From: Paraconexibacter antarcticus
GTDB taxonomy: Bacteria; Actinomycetota; Thermoleophilia; Solirubrobacterales; Solirubrobacteraceae
Direction: 5' to 3'
Length of the DNA: 64,000 bases
NCBI RefSeq assembly: GCF_024220175.1
Contig: NZ_CP098502.1
Span: 3,786,514-3,850,513 of the forward strand
Every line of letters starts with the position of its first letter. Within the stretch, counting starts at the first letter, position 1. Positions 1 to 9,295 of this stretch are shown here, one piece after another. The notes below the pieces were generated by a model that saw nothing but the letters and a program-made list of their open reading frames with translations, was not told where the DNA came from and searched no databases. Position numbers and translations under genes: made by a program.

Positions 1-900
1 CGACACCTGATGGGCGCGCAGCGCGCGCTTGCTCCGAGCGGCGCCCTCGCCGGCCTTCAGCGCCTGCCTCCACAACCCCTCGTCGCCGTCGAGCGCGGTG
101 ACCGGCACCGTCTGGTTGCCCTCGAAGGCGTGCACGGTCCGGTCGTCGGTCAGCACCGAGGTCAGGCGCGCGTCGACGGCGGCCTGCGCGACCGTCGTCA
201 GGTCGATCGTGTCGTGGACCTTGGTGGAGTCCAGCGGCACCAGGGTCGCCGGGATCGCGATGTCGATCCGCTCGTACCGCGGGAACAGGCTCATCCCCTG
301 CACCCGTCCGCGCCGGGCCGCAGGGGCCGGCGGAGGCGCTGCGGCCGGGACGGCAGCGGCCGCGGCCGTGCCGTCGTCGCCGTCGCCGGTCGTTGCGTCG
401 TCGCCGTCCGCGGCGACCGGTGTCGTGGCGGGGGCGGCCGTGGCCGCGCCGTTGGTCGCGTCCTGCTCGGCGGCGGCCGACGCGGCGCCCGCCGCTTCGT
501 CGTCGGCGTCGTGCGCGACCTCGGTGAGCCAGAACGCGCGCTGCTCCTCGATGGTCGGGTAGCGCTGGACGTAGACGCTGAAGCCGCCGCTGACCTCGAC
601 CGCGGGCTGCCCGTCGGCCGGCGGCGTGATGACGAAGTCCAGGCCCATCGTCGGCGGGCGCCCGCCGAAGTCGCCGTCCTCGGGCACGTTCGGCGCCGGG
701 TCAGCGGCCGCGGACGCCGGGTCCGGCGGCGGGTCGATCGGGTCCAACGGCGGCAGGATCCCCAGCTGCAGGGTACGCGACGGACGCACCCGCTCGATGT
801 ACGGCTGCGCCTCCCCGGCCAACTGGCGGCGGACGTACTCGGACAGGTGCCGGACGATCCGTTCCTGGTCGGCGTTGCGGACGGACTGCGAAGAACTCAT
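1..900 (-). CDS. N-terminus of a DISARM-type helicase (DrmA-like), partial
   Basis: The reverse frame is open for 300 codons from an ATG at 900 to the window edge, so only the N-terminus is present and the helicase core would lie outside. Near residue 43 there is TLQLGILPPL and near residue 84 TMGLDFVI, which resemble the conserved patterns that precede the helicase core of DrmA proteins. Residues about 129-197 are a low-complexity Ala/Asp/Pro linker. The ATG overlaps the stop of the upstream gene (ATGA at 897-900), so the two are translationally coupled. The DrmA assignment is family recall supported by the neighbour. Another defence helicase is possible because no helicase motif is visible. 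Confidence 0.55.
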   Translation of the reverse strand, partial: MSSSQSVRNADQERIVRHLSEYVRRQLAGEAQPYIERVRPSRTLQLGILPPLDPIDPPPDPASAAADPAPNVPEDGDFGGRPPTMGLDFVITPPADGQPAVEVSGGFSVYVQRYPTIEEQRAFWLTEVAHDADDEAAGAASAAAEQDATNGAATAAPATTPVAADGDDATTGDGDDGTAAAAAVPAAAPPPAPAARRGRVQGMSLFPRYERIDIAIPATLVPLDSTKVHDTIDLTTVAQAAVDARLTSVLTDDRTVHAFEGNQTVPVTALDGDEGLWRQALKAGEGAARSKRALRAHQVS

Positions 901-3341
901 GAAGATGCCTTGGTCACGATCGAGTCGTCGAGGGCCAGGAAACGCCCCAGCCGTGACGCGGGGACGTCGCGCACGATCGTCGTGCCGACGACGGTGAACA
1001 CCTGCAGGGCCGCGAAGAAGTCCGTCAGGTCCATGTGCGTCAGCTCCTGCAGCTCGCGCTGCTGCGGGCCGTCGTCGGTGACGAGCGTCTCGGCGACCGC
1101 CTCGTTGAGAACGCGGCCGATCAGCCGGTGCATCCCGCGGACCGTCCGCAGGTACAGGCGGATCTGCGGGAAGTGGGTGACCGCGCTCTCGTTGCCCGAC
1201 AAACGCAGCAGCTCCTTCAGCGGCGCGTCCTGCTGCGGAGCGAGGTTGTCGCGCCGGCGCCACGCGCGAACGGTCCCGGCGTGCACGCCGAGCTTGGCGG
1301 CCAGCGCGGCGTCGGTGCCGCCGGACGCCTCGTACGCGGCCGCAAACGCCTGCAGGTACAGGTCGTAGAAGACGCGGGCCGGGCCGAACGTCTCGTCCCA
1401 CGCCTCCATCAGGTCGTGCACGAGCGTGCCGCGGTCGTTGCCGTCGACCAGCGCGACGTGGTGGCCCTCGGCCAGCTGGGCCACCGTCGTGGCCACCAGC
1501 TTGCCGTCGACCAGGCGGTCGACCTTCGCGTCGGCGGGCAACGCGATCGAGGTGCGCTGCCGCGTGGAGATCAGGACCGCTTCGGCGGCGACCTGCGGCG
1601 AGGCGTCGCCGTCGGCGGGAGCGCCGGGGGCCTGGACGTCGGGCAGGTCGCCGTCTCCGAGCTCGGCGATCTTGGCGAAGAAGTCCATCATCCGCGAGAC
1701 GGAGTCGCTCGGCGGCTCGGCCTCCTTGACGGTCTTGCGGCCGCCGAAGCCGATCGGCTCCAGCGCCTGGACGGTGAAGTCCACCACACCGGTGACCGGG
1801 ACCAGCGTGCCGCCGTAGGCGTCGGTGACGATCGCCGCGTTGCTGGCGCCGCCGACGCACGACGCGGCCGCCCGGCGGGCGTTGATCGGGAACCAGCGGG
1901 CCTGGCTGGGGTACAGCAGCGCCTCGATCGCGCCCTCTTCTGCGGAGCAGTACATGCTGGCCCGGTACGGCGGCGGCGGCTCAGTGACGATCGTCAGGCG
2001 CCGCTTGGTCGACGGGCCGTGCGGCAGCGGCGGCGTCTGCCGGCCGAACCAGACGATCTCGACCGGACCGTTCTCGTCGGCCAGCTCGGCGAGGGTGATC
2101 GCGCCGTTGTCGACCAGCGCCGGTCCCAGCGCGCGGGCCTCGGCCCGGGTGCTGCAGCGGATCGTCAGCTTCGTGCGCTGCGCCCGGTAGTGCTCGACCA
2201 TGCCGTGCAGGTCCAGGTACTTCGGGGACTCGCGGGCCACGTACTCGTACAGGCGCCTCGTGGTCCCGGCGACCGCCGCCCAGTCGCTCTCCCACAGCGC
2301 CGCCCACTTGCCGGTGAACTGGCTGCGGTAGGCGCCGGTGACGTAGGCCAGCTCCTTGTGCGGCTGCAGGGCCCCGTACTCGTTCAGCGCCGCGGCCGCG
2401 TACGTGTCCAGCGGCACGGCCAGGCGGGCCAGGAACCACGACAGCCGGCGGGCGGCTAGCACCGGGCGCGGCAGCGGGTCGCTGCCAGCGCGGCGCAGCA
2501 TCTGCGCGAAGCGGGTGTCCAGCTCGGTCAGGTGCTCGTCGACCTCGCCGTCGTCGCAGACGCGGTAGCGCAGCACCGGGGCGCTCTCCCGCGCGCGGCG
2601 GACGAGGTCGCCGAGCGCCAGGCGGCCGGAGCCTTCGACGGTCTCCTCTGCCAACAACCCCCAGTCGAAGCGCCAGATCGGGATCTCGAACGAGGAGCAC
2701 ATCTGCTCGAAGGTCTTGTCGCCGAGCTCGCCGACGAAGATCTGGCCGCGATGGCTGTCGTCGGCCCAGACGCGCAGCGACGGCCAGGTGCGGTCGGCGC
2801 AGGTCGAGCAGTCGACGACCGAGACGGCGATGACGTTCTCGGCGACCGTCGGCTGGTAGGTCGGGCGGTGCAGCAGCAACAGGGCCTCGTCGGAGGACAC
2901 GCCGCGGGTGCCGTTGGTGCCACGCAGCGGCCGCGACCGGGTGGTCGGGCGGCCGTCGAGCGTCGGCTTGCCCGCGACGAGCCGCCGGACGGCGGGGGAC
3001 TTGTGGCCGTTGCGGCCCGCGACCAGGCGGTCGAGGGTGTCGCGGATCGTCGCGTCGCCGGTGGCCAGCGCGACGTTCCCGGGGAACGGCAGCAGCGCGT
3101 TGGTGCGCGCGAACGCCAGGTATGTGGCGATCCCCGCGGCGAGGTGATGCGATCCCCGGGGCACCGCGATCGCGATCGCGCGCTTCTTCGTCACCGCGGA
3201 CCGGGCCAGGATGAACGCGGTCTCCTCCACCCCGGACGGCTTCCAGGGGGCCGCCCCGAGAAGCAGCGCGCCGCCGCGCAGCGCGCGGAGGGTCGGGTCG
3301 CCGTCTCGGACGGGCTGGAGGCGGCTGGTCGCGGTGGTCAT
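897..3341 (-). CDS. DrmE-like DISARM component
   Basis: This predicted protein of 814 residues starts at the ATG at 3341. A longer frame to 3590 exists, but its extra N-terminus is Arg/His-rich and looks non-coding. A GGGAG stretch lies about 13 bases before the ATG. The middle holds an alpha/beta region (EIVWFGRQTPPLPHG). A helix-turn-helix-like segment (LGVHAGTVRAW) lies at about residues 675-700, followed by a conserved-looking RGMHRLIGRVL stretch near the C-terminus. This layout fits my recollection of DrmE, a DISARM protein of unknown biochemical role. The coupled downstream helicase supports a phage-defence operon. No catalytic motif is evident. Confidence 0.5.
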   Translation of the reverse strand: MTTATSRLQPVRDGDPTLRALRGGALLLGAAPWKPSGVEETAFILARSAVTKKRAIAIAVPRGSHHLAAGIATYLAFARTNALLPFPGNVALATGDATIRDTLDRLVAGRNGHKSPAVRRLVAGKPTLDGRPTTRSRPLRGTNGTRGVSSDEALLLLHRPTYQPTVAENVIAVSVVDCSTCADRTWPSLRVWADDSHRGQIFVGELGDKTFEQMCSSFEIPIWRFDWGLLAEETVEGSGRLALGDLVRRARESAPVLRYRVCDDGEVDEHLTELDTRFAQMLRRAGSDPLPRPVLAARRLSWFLARLAVPLDTYAAAALNEYGALQPHKELAYVTGAYRSQFTGKWAALWESDWAAVAGTTRRLYEYVARESPKYLDLHGMVEHYRAQRTKLTIRCSTRAEARALGPALVDNGAITLAELADENGPVEIVWFGRQTPPLPHGPSTKRRLTIVTEPPPPYRASMYCSAEEGAIEALLYPSQARWFPINARRAAASCVGGASNAAIVTDAYGGTLVPVTGVVDFTVQALEPIGFGGRKTVKEAEPPSDSVSRMMDFFAKIAELGDGDLPDVQAPGAPADGDASPQVAAEAVLISTRQRTSIALPADAKVDRLVDGKLVATTVAQLAEGHHVALVDGNDRGTLVHDLMEAWDETFGPARVFYDLYLQAFAAAYEASGGTDAALAAKLGVHAGTVRAWRRRDNLAPQQDAPLKELLRLSGNESAVTHFPQIRLYLRTVRGMHRLIGRVLNEAVAETLVTDDGPQQRELQELTHMDLTDFFAALQVFTVVGTTIVRDVPASRLGRFLALDDSIVTKASS

Positions 3342-3591
3342 GTGCAAGAGGCGGTCTCCCGCCGCAGGCGTCGTAGGATGCGTAGGAAACCTGACGCGCG
3401 GCGAGCCACCGTCGGCTGCGTGTTCGCCGCCTGACCGAGCCCGCACGACCGCATCGGCGACACCGAGGTCACTGGTCAGTGCCTGACGACGATCTCCGTG
3501 TCGCCGCTGGCCGATCACGTGCCCGGCATGGTGGAGGTGGCGGTGGACGCGACCGTCTGCGGCGCGGCCTGCGAGCCGGTGGTGGTGCACG

Positions 3592-3894
3592 TCATCGCGG
3601 GCACTCGGGCAGGGAGAGCAGGTTGTCGGGCTGCTCTCCGTCGGCGACGGTCTTCAGATACTTGTGGCCGAAGCGGCTGACGGCGACGACCACGTCGGCC
3701 GTCCGGCCGAACGCGTCCTGGGTGTAGAAGGCGAACTCGCCGTTCTCGGTGCGGCGGATCGCTTCGGGCTGGGTGAGCTTCCAGCGTCTGCCGTCAGGGT
3801 TAACTCCCCCGACGTTGCTGATGCGCTCGTGCGGGTCATAGCGCGAGGTCTTGTTGATGCACTGGATGCGGACGCGGGCGGCCATGGCAGTCAC
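3592..3894 (-). CDS. DUF3892 family protein
   Basis: This small protein is about 97-100 residues. It opens with a short beta segment and the pattern RIQCINKTSRYDPHERI, then NVGG and a Trp-containing strand, and ends with KYLKTVADGEQPDNLL. This is the usual layout of DUF3892 proteins, whose function is unknown. Either the GTG at 3894, which overlaps the upstream stop (GTGA), or the ATG at 3885 could be the start; the overlap favours translational coupling. It follows a small unknown gene on the same strand and precedes the DrmE-like gene by about 250 bases. Confidence 0.7.
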   Translation of the reverse strand: MTAMAARVRIQCINKTSRYDPHERISNVGGVNPDGRRWKLTQPEAIRRTENGEFAFYTQDAFGRTADVVVAVSRFGHKYLKTVADGEQPDNLLSLPECPR

Positions 3895-4142
3895 ACTGCC
3901 GTGGAGGCGGAGTCGTCGGCGATCTCGTAGCGCGCTGCGGCCCCGGGGTCGGTGGTGATCGTCACCAGTCCGGCATCGACCAGGGCCAGCAGGTCGTCGA
4001 CCAGGCGCTCGGCCTCGGCGGCGTCATCCGTCGCCGCTGCGGCGCGGGTCTCCGTCAGCGGGTCGAGCAGTCTGACGGCTCGGGACGAGCGCCGGCGCGG
4101 CGCGACGTGGGTAGGCATCTGGGTGGTGTGGCGGGTGGTCAT
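3891..4142 (-). CDS. small hypothetical protein
   Basis: This predicted protein has 83 residues. A GGAG ribosome-binding site lies a few bases before the ATG at 4142, and the stop overlaps the DUF3892 gene start. The N-terminus is basic, with PRRRSSRAVRLLDP. The C-terminal half is acidic and likely helical (AEAERLVDDLLALVDAGLV), resembling the wing-helix end of a small regulatory protein. I do not recognise the family. The coupling to DUF3892 and the plausible Shine-Dalgarno are the main support that it is real. Confidence 0.55.
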   Translation of the reverse strand: MTTRHTTQMPTHVAPRRRSSRAVRLLDPLTETRAAAATDDAAEAERLVDDLLALVDAGLVTITTDPGAAARYEIADDSASTAV

Positions 4143-4357
4143 CAGATCTCCGTGGCTCTACGCAACATTGCGTGGCACGGGAGTAGAGCGCCCGACCCGG
4201 ACGGATCCGCGGCGACGCCCGAAGTCGCTGTGAGCGGCACTAGGCCCTACAAATGGGCCTGTGTCGGTGAAATGCCCGCTCGTTGCGGCGAATACCTGCG
4301 GTTGTGCACAGGGTTGTCAACAGGATCTGGCGCGGCTGTAGCCACGCAGCCGGGCAT

Positions 4358-5119
4358 ATGAACATCTTGTGCACAGGCGATGCTCGCGTTCGTCTCAGTC
4401 CACCGAGTACAACCCGCCAAGTGGTTCCTCCGACACCGACAACATCCCCTCGCTTGGCCCGCGCCGCGGCCGCCGAGCGCGCCGAGCTCGCTCGTCACCG
4501 CGAACGACTGGTGGCCGCCCGAGCCAGCCTCCGCGACGAACTGGATCGCATCGAAGCGTCCCTCGGCGAAGTCGAGGATCGCGTTGCGCTGCTGACGCGG
4601 CTGGCACCCGATGTCGACCCCGAACCGGCCGCTGAGATCCCCGGGCACGGCGGATCGCCAACCAGCACGCCGACAGGTACGACCCGCCAGGTGCTCCGCG
4701 GGCCTGCGATCCGCCGCGAGGCCGTCCGCGTGCTGCTCGATCACCCCGATCGTCCCGAGGCCGTGCACTACCGCCAGTGGTACGAGCTGCTGACCGACGC
4801 CGGGTACACGGTGGCCGGCAAGGATCCGCTGGCCGTGTTCCTCACCCAGGTGTCACGGTCGCCTGTAGTCGTCCGCGGCACCCAGACCGGCGTGTACGCC
4901 CTCGACCCGCAGGCCCCGCGGCGGTTGCGCGGCAGGTTGTCCGACCTCCACGCCGAGCTGCGGTCGCTGGCCTCCACCCCGGAAGCGACCGCGGACCTCG
5001 CGGCGATCCGCGAGCGTCGCCGCGAGATCACCGCCGAGACGGGCCGCACCGAGCGCGCTCTCGAAGAAGCGGAGACGCTCCTCGCGCCTGCAGACGATGT
5101 GCAGTACGCGACTGCCTGA
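4358..5119 (+). CDS. coiled-coil / winged-helix protein
   Basis: The frame is open from 4283, with candidate starts at an ATG at 4358 and a TTG at 4454; no strong ribosome-binding site decides between them. The protein has a coiled coil (about AAAERAELARHRERLVAA), then a winged-helix-like domain (RREAVRVLLDHPDRPEAV, then YRQWYELLTDAGYTV). A hairpin ending in TGVYALD follows, then a second coiled coil to the C-terminus. The central part resembles HARE/restriction-associated winged helices. That similarity, and a regulatory or DNA-binding role, are inference. The gene stands alone, divergent from the DUF3892 pair. Confidence 0.6.
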   Translation: MNILCTGDARVRLSPPSTTRQVVPPTPTTSPRLARAAAAERAELARHRERLVAARASLRDELDRIEASLGEVEDRVALLTRLAPDVDPEPAAEIPGHGGSPTSTPTGTTRQVLRGPAIRREAVRVLLDHPDRPEAVHYRQWYELLTDAGYTVAGKDPLAVFLTQVSRSPVVVRGTQTGVYALDPQAPRRLRGRLSDLHAELRSLASTPEATADLAAIRERRREITAETGRTERALEEAETLLAPADDVQYATA

Positions 5120-5440
5120 GCAAGGACCCCCAGCAAGCGTGAACCCGAGCGCCCGATCGCGCCGCTTTGGATGGATGCGGTCGGCCGCCGGCCGAAACTT
5201 CAGCCTGGCCGCGCGAGGCGCTCGATAATCGGTCCTACGTGGCCGGCGGGTGGTGGGGTTGAGCCAGGCTGTTTGACGGAGGTGTTCAGCGACCCGGCTC
5301 AGGCGTCCTTGGCAAGGAGGGCGATGAGCAGGTCGGGGCTTCGCGTTGCTCATCGACAACCGATCCGGCAGGCTCAGCGGATCGCGCAAACGCAACTGCT
5401 CAGCTGTTCCGGCCCGTTACGCACCCTTCGCGGCCTTGCG

Positions 5441-6229
5441 ATGGCGTGGGGCGTCGGGGCCGGGGACTTCCAGGGCGCGTTGCTGCAGGCGGCAGCGTCA
5501 ATCCGCGACGCCGGCCACGACCCGCGAGGGGCGCTCCCTGACGCGATCTCGCGATGCCTTGGCCACGATCCCACGCCACCGGGTGAGGTCCTCTACTTTC
5601 ACGCGACGCGACTGGCCGACCCGCCGACGCTGCTCAGGCGTGGGTTGTATCCGACGGCGGTGGTCCTTGACGAGCTGTGGGACTTCATCGGTCGCTTGGC
5701 CGAACCGGAAATCACGACGACTCAGTGGCGAGACGTGCGCCGGGCCATGGACAGCGGCACTATCGGAGCTGATCTCCCATACCGCCACCGGCTCGACCAT
5801 CGCTCCCAGCAAGGCCCGTGCGCGGCGCTCGTTCTCGACACGGTGCTGCACGCCGAGCGATATCCGGGGACTGTCGACTACCTCGCCGGCGCCGAGATCG
5901 TTGTCGACATCTGCGACGCGGTCGCCGCTGCCTACGACCTGCCCCTCCACCGCCGCTACCTCGATGCGACTCGTCCTTGCATCGTGGAGATTATCATGCC
6001 CGGCGACGCATCGCCCAGCGTTCTCGACACCGCCGCTTGGTACGTGGAGGCCGCAGTGCTCGGACAGACCACCAGCGAAGCGCACTGGGGAATCGACGGT
6101 GCCGGCAACCAGCTCGTGGATGCTCGCATCCACCGCATCTGGGACGTGACATCGCAGGAGAGCTGGGAATCCTTGATCTCCGAGGCGCGGCGCGGCTCAT
6201 CGGGGCGTGGCGACGGGATCTCTCGCTAG
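5441..6229 (+). CDS. conserved hypothetical protein
   Basis: The start is taken as the ATG at 5441 (MAWGVGAGDF); the open frame extends to 5171 but the upstream residues look non-coding. The product is 262 residues. It contains VLYFHATRLADPP followed by RRGLYPTAVVLDELW, a motif I associate with uncharacterised actinobacterial proteins. There is no signal peptide and no membrane segment. It lies 19 bases before the AlbA_2 gene on the same strand. That gene appears to have its own leaderless promoter, so co-transcription is not assured. Function unknown. Confidence 0.6.
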   Translation: MAWGVGAGDFQGALLQAAASIRDAGHDPRGALPDAISRCLGHDPTPPGEVLYFHATRLADPPTLLRRGLYPTAVVLDELWDFIGRLAEPEITTTQWRDVRRAMDSGTIGADLPYRHRLDHRSQQGPCAALVLDTVLHAERYPGTVDYLAGAEIVVDICDAVAAAYDLPLHRRYLDATRPCIVEIIMPGDASPSVLDTAAWYVEAAVLGQTTSEAHWGIDGAGNQLVDARIHRIWDVTSQESWESLISEARRGSSGRGDGISR

Positions 6230-6236
6230 CCGTCCG

Positions 6237-6242
6237 TAGGCT
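6237..6242 (+). promoter_or_regulatory. -10 box of a leaderless promoter
   Basis: TAGGCT fits the actinobacterial TANNNT -10 pattern and ends six bases before the GTG start codon at 6249, which implies transcription begins at or next to the start codon. Confidence 0.4.
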
Positions 6243-6248
6243 TGGTGC

Positions 6249-7502
6249 GTGAGCTTCACAGCACTTCACCGGGCGCTCGGGGTTGGACCCGGACCGTTGA
6301 CCGATGAGCTCCTTGATATCGCGGTTGCCGCCGCCGTATCGGAGACCGACGATCTGGACTGGAAGTCTGAGCTGCCGCCGATGCGGGGCCTGCCGCAGAC
6401 GGACTTTCCGAAGGATGTGGCAGCGATGGCGAACAGCGGCGGCGGCGTGATCGTTTTCGGAGTGCGCGAGAATCAGAAGGCGGCGACTGCGCGCGTTGAC
6501 GTTGGCGAGTTGGACGAGGCGTACGAGCGTTCCCTGCGCAGCGCCGCGATTACCGCTATCTCCCCGCCTGTGTTCGGTCTGGGTGTGCACCGCTTGGGGG
6601 CCGACGGGAAGCGGGCTGTCGTGGTCGAGGTGCCCGCAAGCGTCGATGGGCCGCACCTGATCTACAGGCACGAGTATTTCGGCGCGCCCGTGCGCAACGA
6701 CGCAGACACCGTGTGGATGAAGGAACGGCAGATCGAGGCCATGTACCGTTCTCGATTCGAGGAGCGCCGCCACGCAACGGAGGCCCTGAACGCGCTGTTC
6801 ACCGAGGCAGCTGCCGGCCGCAACACAAACCAGCGGGCATGGCTGATCGCGGTGGCCCATCCTCGCTTGCCTCGCGTTCGGGATCGGCTGACCCGCGATG
6901 AGGCCCGAGATGTGCTGTCGAAGGCTCGAGGCATCGCGTTGACCTACGCGGGGCAAAGCGGCATTCATCCGTTGGAGAGCGTGGACCGGCTCAACCCCCG
7001 TCCGGGGCTCCGCCGCTGGGTCGCCGTGAACACGGCGACGGATGAGCGCTCAATGTGGAAGCAGTCCTGGATGAGCATCCACCACGATGGCTCGGTGACC
7101 CTCGCGGCCACGGTCGGAGGACATCGTCGGAGCCACGAGGCGTATTTCGAGGGCTGGCAGCTCGAGTCCTCCGCCGTAGAGTGCGCGATCGCGGACGTCA
7201 TGGCGCTCCTTCGGACTACCGCGGAAGTGACCGACCAGGACGAATACGACCTGCGAGTCGGAGTCGAGTGGACGGGTGAGCAGCCACTCATGATCCTTAC
7301 GCAGGACCACAGCGGCTTCGCCTACGACGGCGTATCGACCCCCCTGCACTACTACGCTCCTGTCGAGACCACCGTAAGGGCCCTGGAACCGACCCTTGAT
7401 TTCTTCTGGAGCGTCCACGACCTCGCCGAGGACTGCTTGAACCAAGGCGGCATCTCAAACGTGGCCATGATTCGGCCTCCGTCACGCGACGATCAAGCGT
7501 AA
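6249..7502 (+). CDS. Schlafen AlbA_2 domain protein
   Basis: This is a 417-residue protein with a GTG start. The first 150 residues form an AlbA_2 domain: DLDWKSELP, then KDVAAMANSGGGVIVFGV, which is the classic 'E-x-K ... ANxxGGxLxxGV' pattern. Known AlbA_2 domains bind nucleic acids or nucleotides and are common in regulators and defence proteins. The remaining 260 residues match no domain I can name. They include a HHDGSVTLAATVGGH stretch and may be an effector or sensor region. The -10-like TAGGCT just upstream suggests a leaderless message. Confidence 0.75.
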   Translation: MSFTALHRALGVGPGPLTDELLDIAVAAAVSETDDLDWKSELPPMRGLPQTDFPKDVAAMANSGGGVIVFGVRENQKAATARVDVGELDEAYERSLRSAAITAISPPVFGLGVHRLGADGKRAVVVEVPASVDGPHLIYRHEYFGAPVRNDADTVWMKERQIEAMYRSRFEERRHATEALNALFTEAAAGRNTNQRAWLIAVAHPRLPRVRDRLTRDEARDVLSKARGIALTYAGQSGIHPLESVDRLNPRPGLRRWVAVNTATDERSMWKQSWMSIHHDGSVTLAATVGGHRRSHEAYFEGWQLESSAVECAIADVMALLRTTAEVTDQDEYDLRVGVEWTGEQPLMILTQDHSGFAYDGVSTPLHYYAPVETTVRALEPTLDFFWSVHDLAEDCLNQGGISNVAMIRPPSRDDQA

Positions 7503-7775
7503 CCGACCCGGAAGCCGACTCTACGGAGGCGGGACCCGTCCAATAGAGGGATCGCGACCTGCTGTGAGCGCCTCGGCGAACTCGGTTTGGGACGGAGTTC
7601 AATGCGGGCCTGCTGGTGACCGTGTGGAGCTCCGGGGTCGTCCGCCGTCGGCGTGAGTGAGACGATGCAGTTGCTCCCCCCGCTACCGCTCGGAGGAGCC
7701 GCGTTCCGCCCGCCGCCACTACCGGCGGTAGCCGACGGAACCTGTCAAGCCGGATGAGACAGTGTCGGGGCGAAT

Positions 7776-8786
7776 TTAGTGAGCGGCGGGCTCCTCGGGC
7801 TTGGGCTTGTTGATGTAGGCGGCGGTCGGCAGCGCGGGCGGTCGGGGCGGGTGCCGGACGAAGCGTTCGGGCGTGGCGGCGTAGGCCGCGTCGAGGACGG
7901 TGGTGCGGGCGGCGTGGACGGCCGGAGCGTGGCCGTGGTGGACGTCGTGTGGGGTCATCAGGCCGATGCCGGCGTGGCGGTGAGCGTGGTGGTACCAGCC
8001 GAAGAAGTCGCGGCAGAAGGCGCGGGCGTGGTCGATGTGGTCGAACCGTGCGGGGAACCCGGGCCGGTACTTCATCGTCTTGAACTGTGACTCGGAGTAC
8101 GGGTTGTCCGTCGACGTGTACGGCCGGTTATGCGAGCGCAGGACGCCGAGGTCGGCGAGGAGGAACGCGACGGGCTTGGACGTCATCGCCGGGCCGCGGT
8201 CGGCGTGCACCGTCAACTGGCCACGGACGATGTTCTGTTGCTCGCACGCCTGGCCGATCAGCGCCTTGGCCAGGTGCGCGTTCTCGCGGTGCTGCACCGT
8301 CCAGCCGACGGCGTAGCGGCTGTAGACGTCGAGAATGACGTAGAGGTAGTAGTAGGTCCACTTCGCCGGACCCTTCAACTTCGAGATGTCCCAGGACCAA
8401 ATCTCGTTCGGCCGCTCGGCGAGCAGTTCCGGTGCGGCGTAGGGCGGATGGGTCAGCTGCGCGCGGCGCTCGGTGACGCCGCCGTACTCGGCGGCGAGGA
8501 TCCGGTACATCGTGCGCTGCGACGCAAGGTAGATCCCCTCATCCAGCAGCGTCGCCCAGACCTCGGCAGGGGAGGCGTCCTGAAAGCGCGGGCTGTGCAA
8601 CTGCTCGAGCACCGCGGCACGCTCCTCATCCGACAGCGCCCGGCCGGGCCGCCTGCGCGGCACTGACGCGCGCGCGGGCGGCGGGCTGCGTCGGCGATAC
8701 AACGACGCCCTGGACGCGCCGAGGGCGCGGCACGCGGGCAGGATGCCGACCAGCGGCTCGATCTCAATGACGGCCTGATCGATCAT
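7776..8786 (-). CDS. IS3-family transposase OrfB (copy A)
   Basis: This is the 336-residue catalytic subunit with an rve integrase core. The DDE residues are visible in IWSWDISKLKG (D), VHADRGPAMTS (D) and NPYSESQFKTMKYR (E). Upstream lies an HTH_21-like region (DEERAAVLEQLHSPRF). The ATG overlaps the stop of OrfA by four bases, so OrfB is made by coupling or by frameshift fusion as in other IS3 elements. It looks intact and presumably active. The same protein is encoded by copies B, C and D. Confidence 0.93.
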   Translation of the reverse strand: MIDQAVIEIEPLVGILPACRALGASRASLYRRRSPPPARASVPRRRPGRALSDEERAAVLEQLHSPRFQDASPAEVWATLLDEGIYLASQRTMYRILAAEYGGVTERRAQLTHPPYAAPELLAERPNEIWSWDISKLKGPAKWTYYYLYVILDVYSRYAVGWTVQHRENAHLAKALIGQACEQQNIVRGQLTVHADRGPAMTSKPVAFLLADLGVLRSHNRPYTSTDNPYSESQFKTMKYRPGFPARFDHIDHARAFCRDFFGWYHHAHRHAGIGLMTPHDVHHGHAPAVHAARTTVLDAAYAATPERFVRHPPRPPALPTAAYINKPKPEEPAAH

Positions 8787-9295
8787 GATCGCGGCGGCTG
8801 CTCGTCGGTCTCCGGCGCGCTCTTGGCCAGCAGTTCTTCCAAGAGCGCGGAGACGTTTCCCTGCACCTCGATCACCCGACGCGCCGTCACCAGATCGGCC
8901 TGCGAGCGCTCCAGCTGGCGACGCAGCGCCGCGTTCTCCATCCGCTCGGCGCTCGGCGGCTTGGGGCCACGCTGGCGAGGCTCCAGCGCCCCGAGCGCGC
9001 CGCTGTCGCGGGCCCGCCGCCACTCCGTCAGCAGCGAGGAGTACAAGCCCTCGCGGCGCAGCACCTCGCCGATCTCGCCGGGCTTGGTGCACGCCTCGGC
9101 GGCGAGCACGATCTTCAGCTTGTACGCCGCGGTGAACCTGCGGCGCGTCGCCCGCGGCACGAGCTCGGGATCCGGGACCCCCACCAGCGACGACGCGCCG
9201 CCGGCGATGTGCCTACGCTCGCCTTCGGCTCCCTCCGGCACACCGCCGGCGGAACCCTCCAGCTCGTCCTTCATCCCTGCAGAGAACTGCGACAC
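8783..9295 (-). CDS. IS3-family transposase OrfA (copy A)
   Basis: This is the helix-turn-helix DNA-binding subunit, 170 residues from a GTG; a downstream ATG (MKDELEGSAGG) is an alternative start. The HTH includes RRFTAAYKLKIVLAAEAC and YSSLLTEWRRARDSG. A leucine-rich helix follows (AALRRQLERSQADLVTA), as expected for OrfA multimerisation. It precedes and overlaps OrfB. Confidence 0.9.
   Translation of the reverse strand: MSQFSAGMKDELEGSAGGVPEGAEGERRHIAGGASSLVGVPDPELVPRATRRRFTAAYKLKIVLAAEACTKPGEIGEVLRREGLYSSLLTEWRRARDSGALGALEPRQRGPKPPSAERMENAALRRQLERSQADLVTARRVIEVQGNVSALLEELLAKSAPETDEQPPRS

Noticed and set aside
10..1368. Long plus-strand open frame over the helicase and DrmE genes
   Set aside because: Arg/Val/Gly-rich translation caused by high GC. 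The opposite strand has the coupled, protein-like frames.
3498..3680. Plus-strand frame reading SPLADHVPGMVEVAVDATVC
   Set aside because: The first 30 residues look protein-like, but the frame then becomes Arg-rich across the end of the DUF3892 gene, and no start signal is seen. It may be a relic and is not supported as a gene.
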